Shown in pieces: positions 63,789 through 64,000 of a DNA stretch of 64,000 bases. A program made the position numbers and the translations under genes. The notes under the pieces were generated by a model that saw nothing but the letters and a program-made list of their open reading frames with translations, searched no databases and was not told where the DNA came from. Source of the stretch: Bolinopsis microptera (taxonomy: Eukaryota > Ctenophora > Tentaculata > Lobata > Bolinopsidae); NCBI RefSeq assembly GCF_026151205.1, contig NC_087078.1, positions 17,315,118-17,379,117 on the forward strand, written 5' to 3'. The first letter of the stretch is position 1. Every line of letters begins with the position of its first letter.

Positions 63789-64000
63789 GCTATCCCGAAT
63801 TTAGAAGCTTGCTTTAATAAACATTATCAAATATGCTTATTATAACGAAAAAAAACAAAGCACATTTGATTATAAATTTGAAAAGTTTAGGTTGTTTATC
63901 TATAATTCCTATTATATTAAAAACAAGTCGAATTTCTTTGCAACCTATCCACCATGTTAGTATCGTTACAAATTTGTAAGCTTTACTGGGTAGTGGGTCG

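Overview
The window is nuclear DNA from an invertebrate animal. Genes are split by short GT-AG introns. The conserved ones are metazoan housekeeping genes: the Pol III factor BRF1, TMEM208, two DUSP11-like RNA phosphatases and the CHD1L/ALC1 chromatin remodeller. There are also rhodopsin-class GPCRs, a C2H2 zinc-finger gene, LINE remnants, several MITE families and vertebrate-type CCCTAA repeats. The AT-rich background, the LINE types and the compact introns would fit a cnidarian or another non-bilaterian or early-branching animal. Species cannot be read from the sequence.

Layout. 1-1.7 kb holds the 3' end of a gene with ephrin-receptor-like cysteine repeats, in which one exon is a 48-bp coding minisatellite. 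2.1-5.2 kb is a young foldback transposon with 854-bp arms and a perfect 9-bp target duplication. 5.4-6.6 kb is a PIM-like pseudokinase gene on the plus strand. It converges on a GPCR gene at 7-8 kb. From there to 52 kb every gene is on the minus strand. An aldo-keto reductase gene of 11 phase-consistent exons runs from 25.9 to 8.7 kb; its 13.4-kb intron contains two paralogous GPCR genes, and a tRNA-Thr gene lies in the next intron. 26-32 kb is repeat-rich: LINE pseudogenes, a hAT MITE, two nested GC-rich MITE families and a TTAA-flanked element. BRF1 occupies 42.5-32.4 kb in 13 exons, and its 6.4-kb intron 6 contains an intronless 709-aa nuclease-helicase gene. TMEM208, DUSP11-like A, DUSP11-like B and CHD1L follow head to tail up to 52.2 kb. 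53-60 kb is a satellite plus a tandemly duplicated zinc-finger locus; one copy has been invaded by a 16-bp minisatellite of about 150 units. The last 4 kb holds more MITEs, a tRNA-derived SINE head and a clear case of one MITE inserted into another.

The most noteworthy items are as follows. (1) A PD-(D/E)XK nuclease fused to an SF1 helicase sits as a single exon in a BRF1 intron on the same strand. (2) Two GPCR genes are nested in the giant intron of a divergent aldo-keto reductase. (3) Three apparent pseudoenzymes occur: a kinase with GLG for DFG, a DUSP11 paralogue with Cys for the catalytic Arg, and an aldo-keto reductase with Tyr for the catalytic His. (4) An intronless CHD1L carries a BRCT-like tail and a single frameshift. 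(5) Two related short GC-rich transposon families leave 8-bp target duplications and insert into each other. Many minus-strand genes also have a splice-acceptor-like AG within a few bases of the start codon, which would fit 5' leader exons or spliced-leader trans-splicing.
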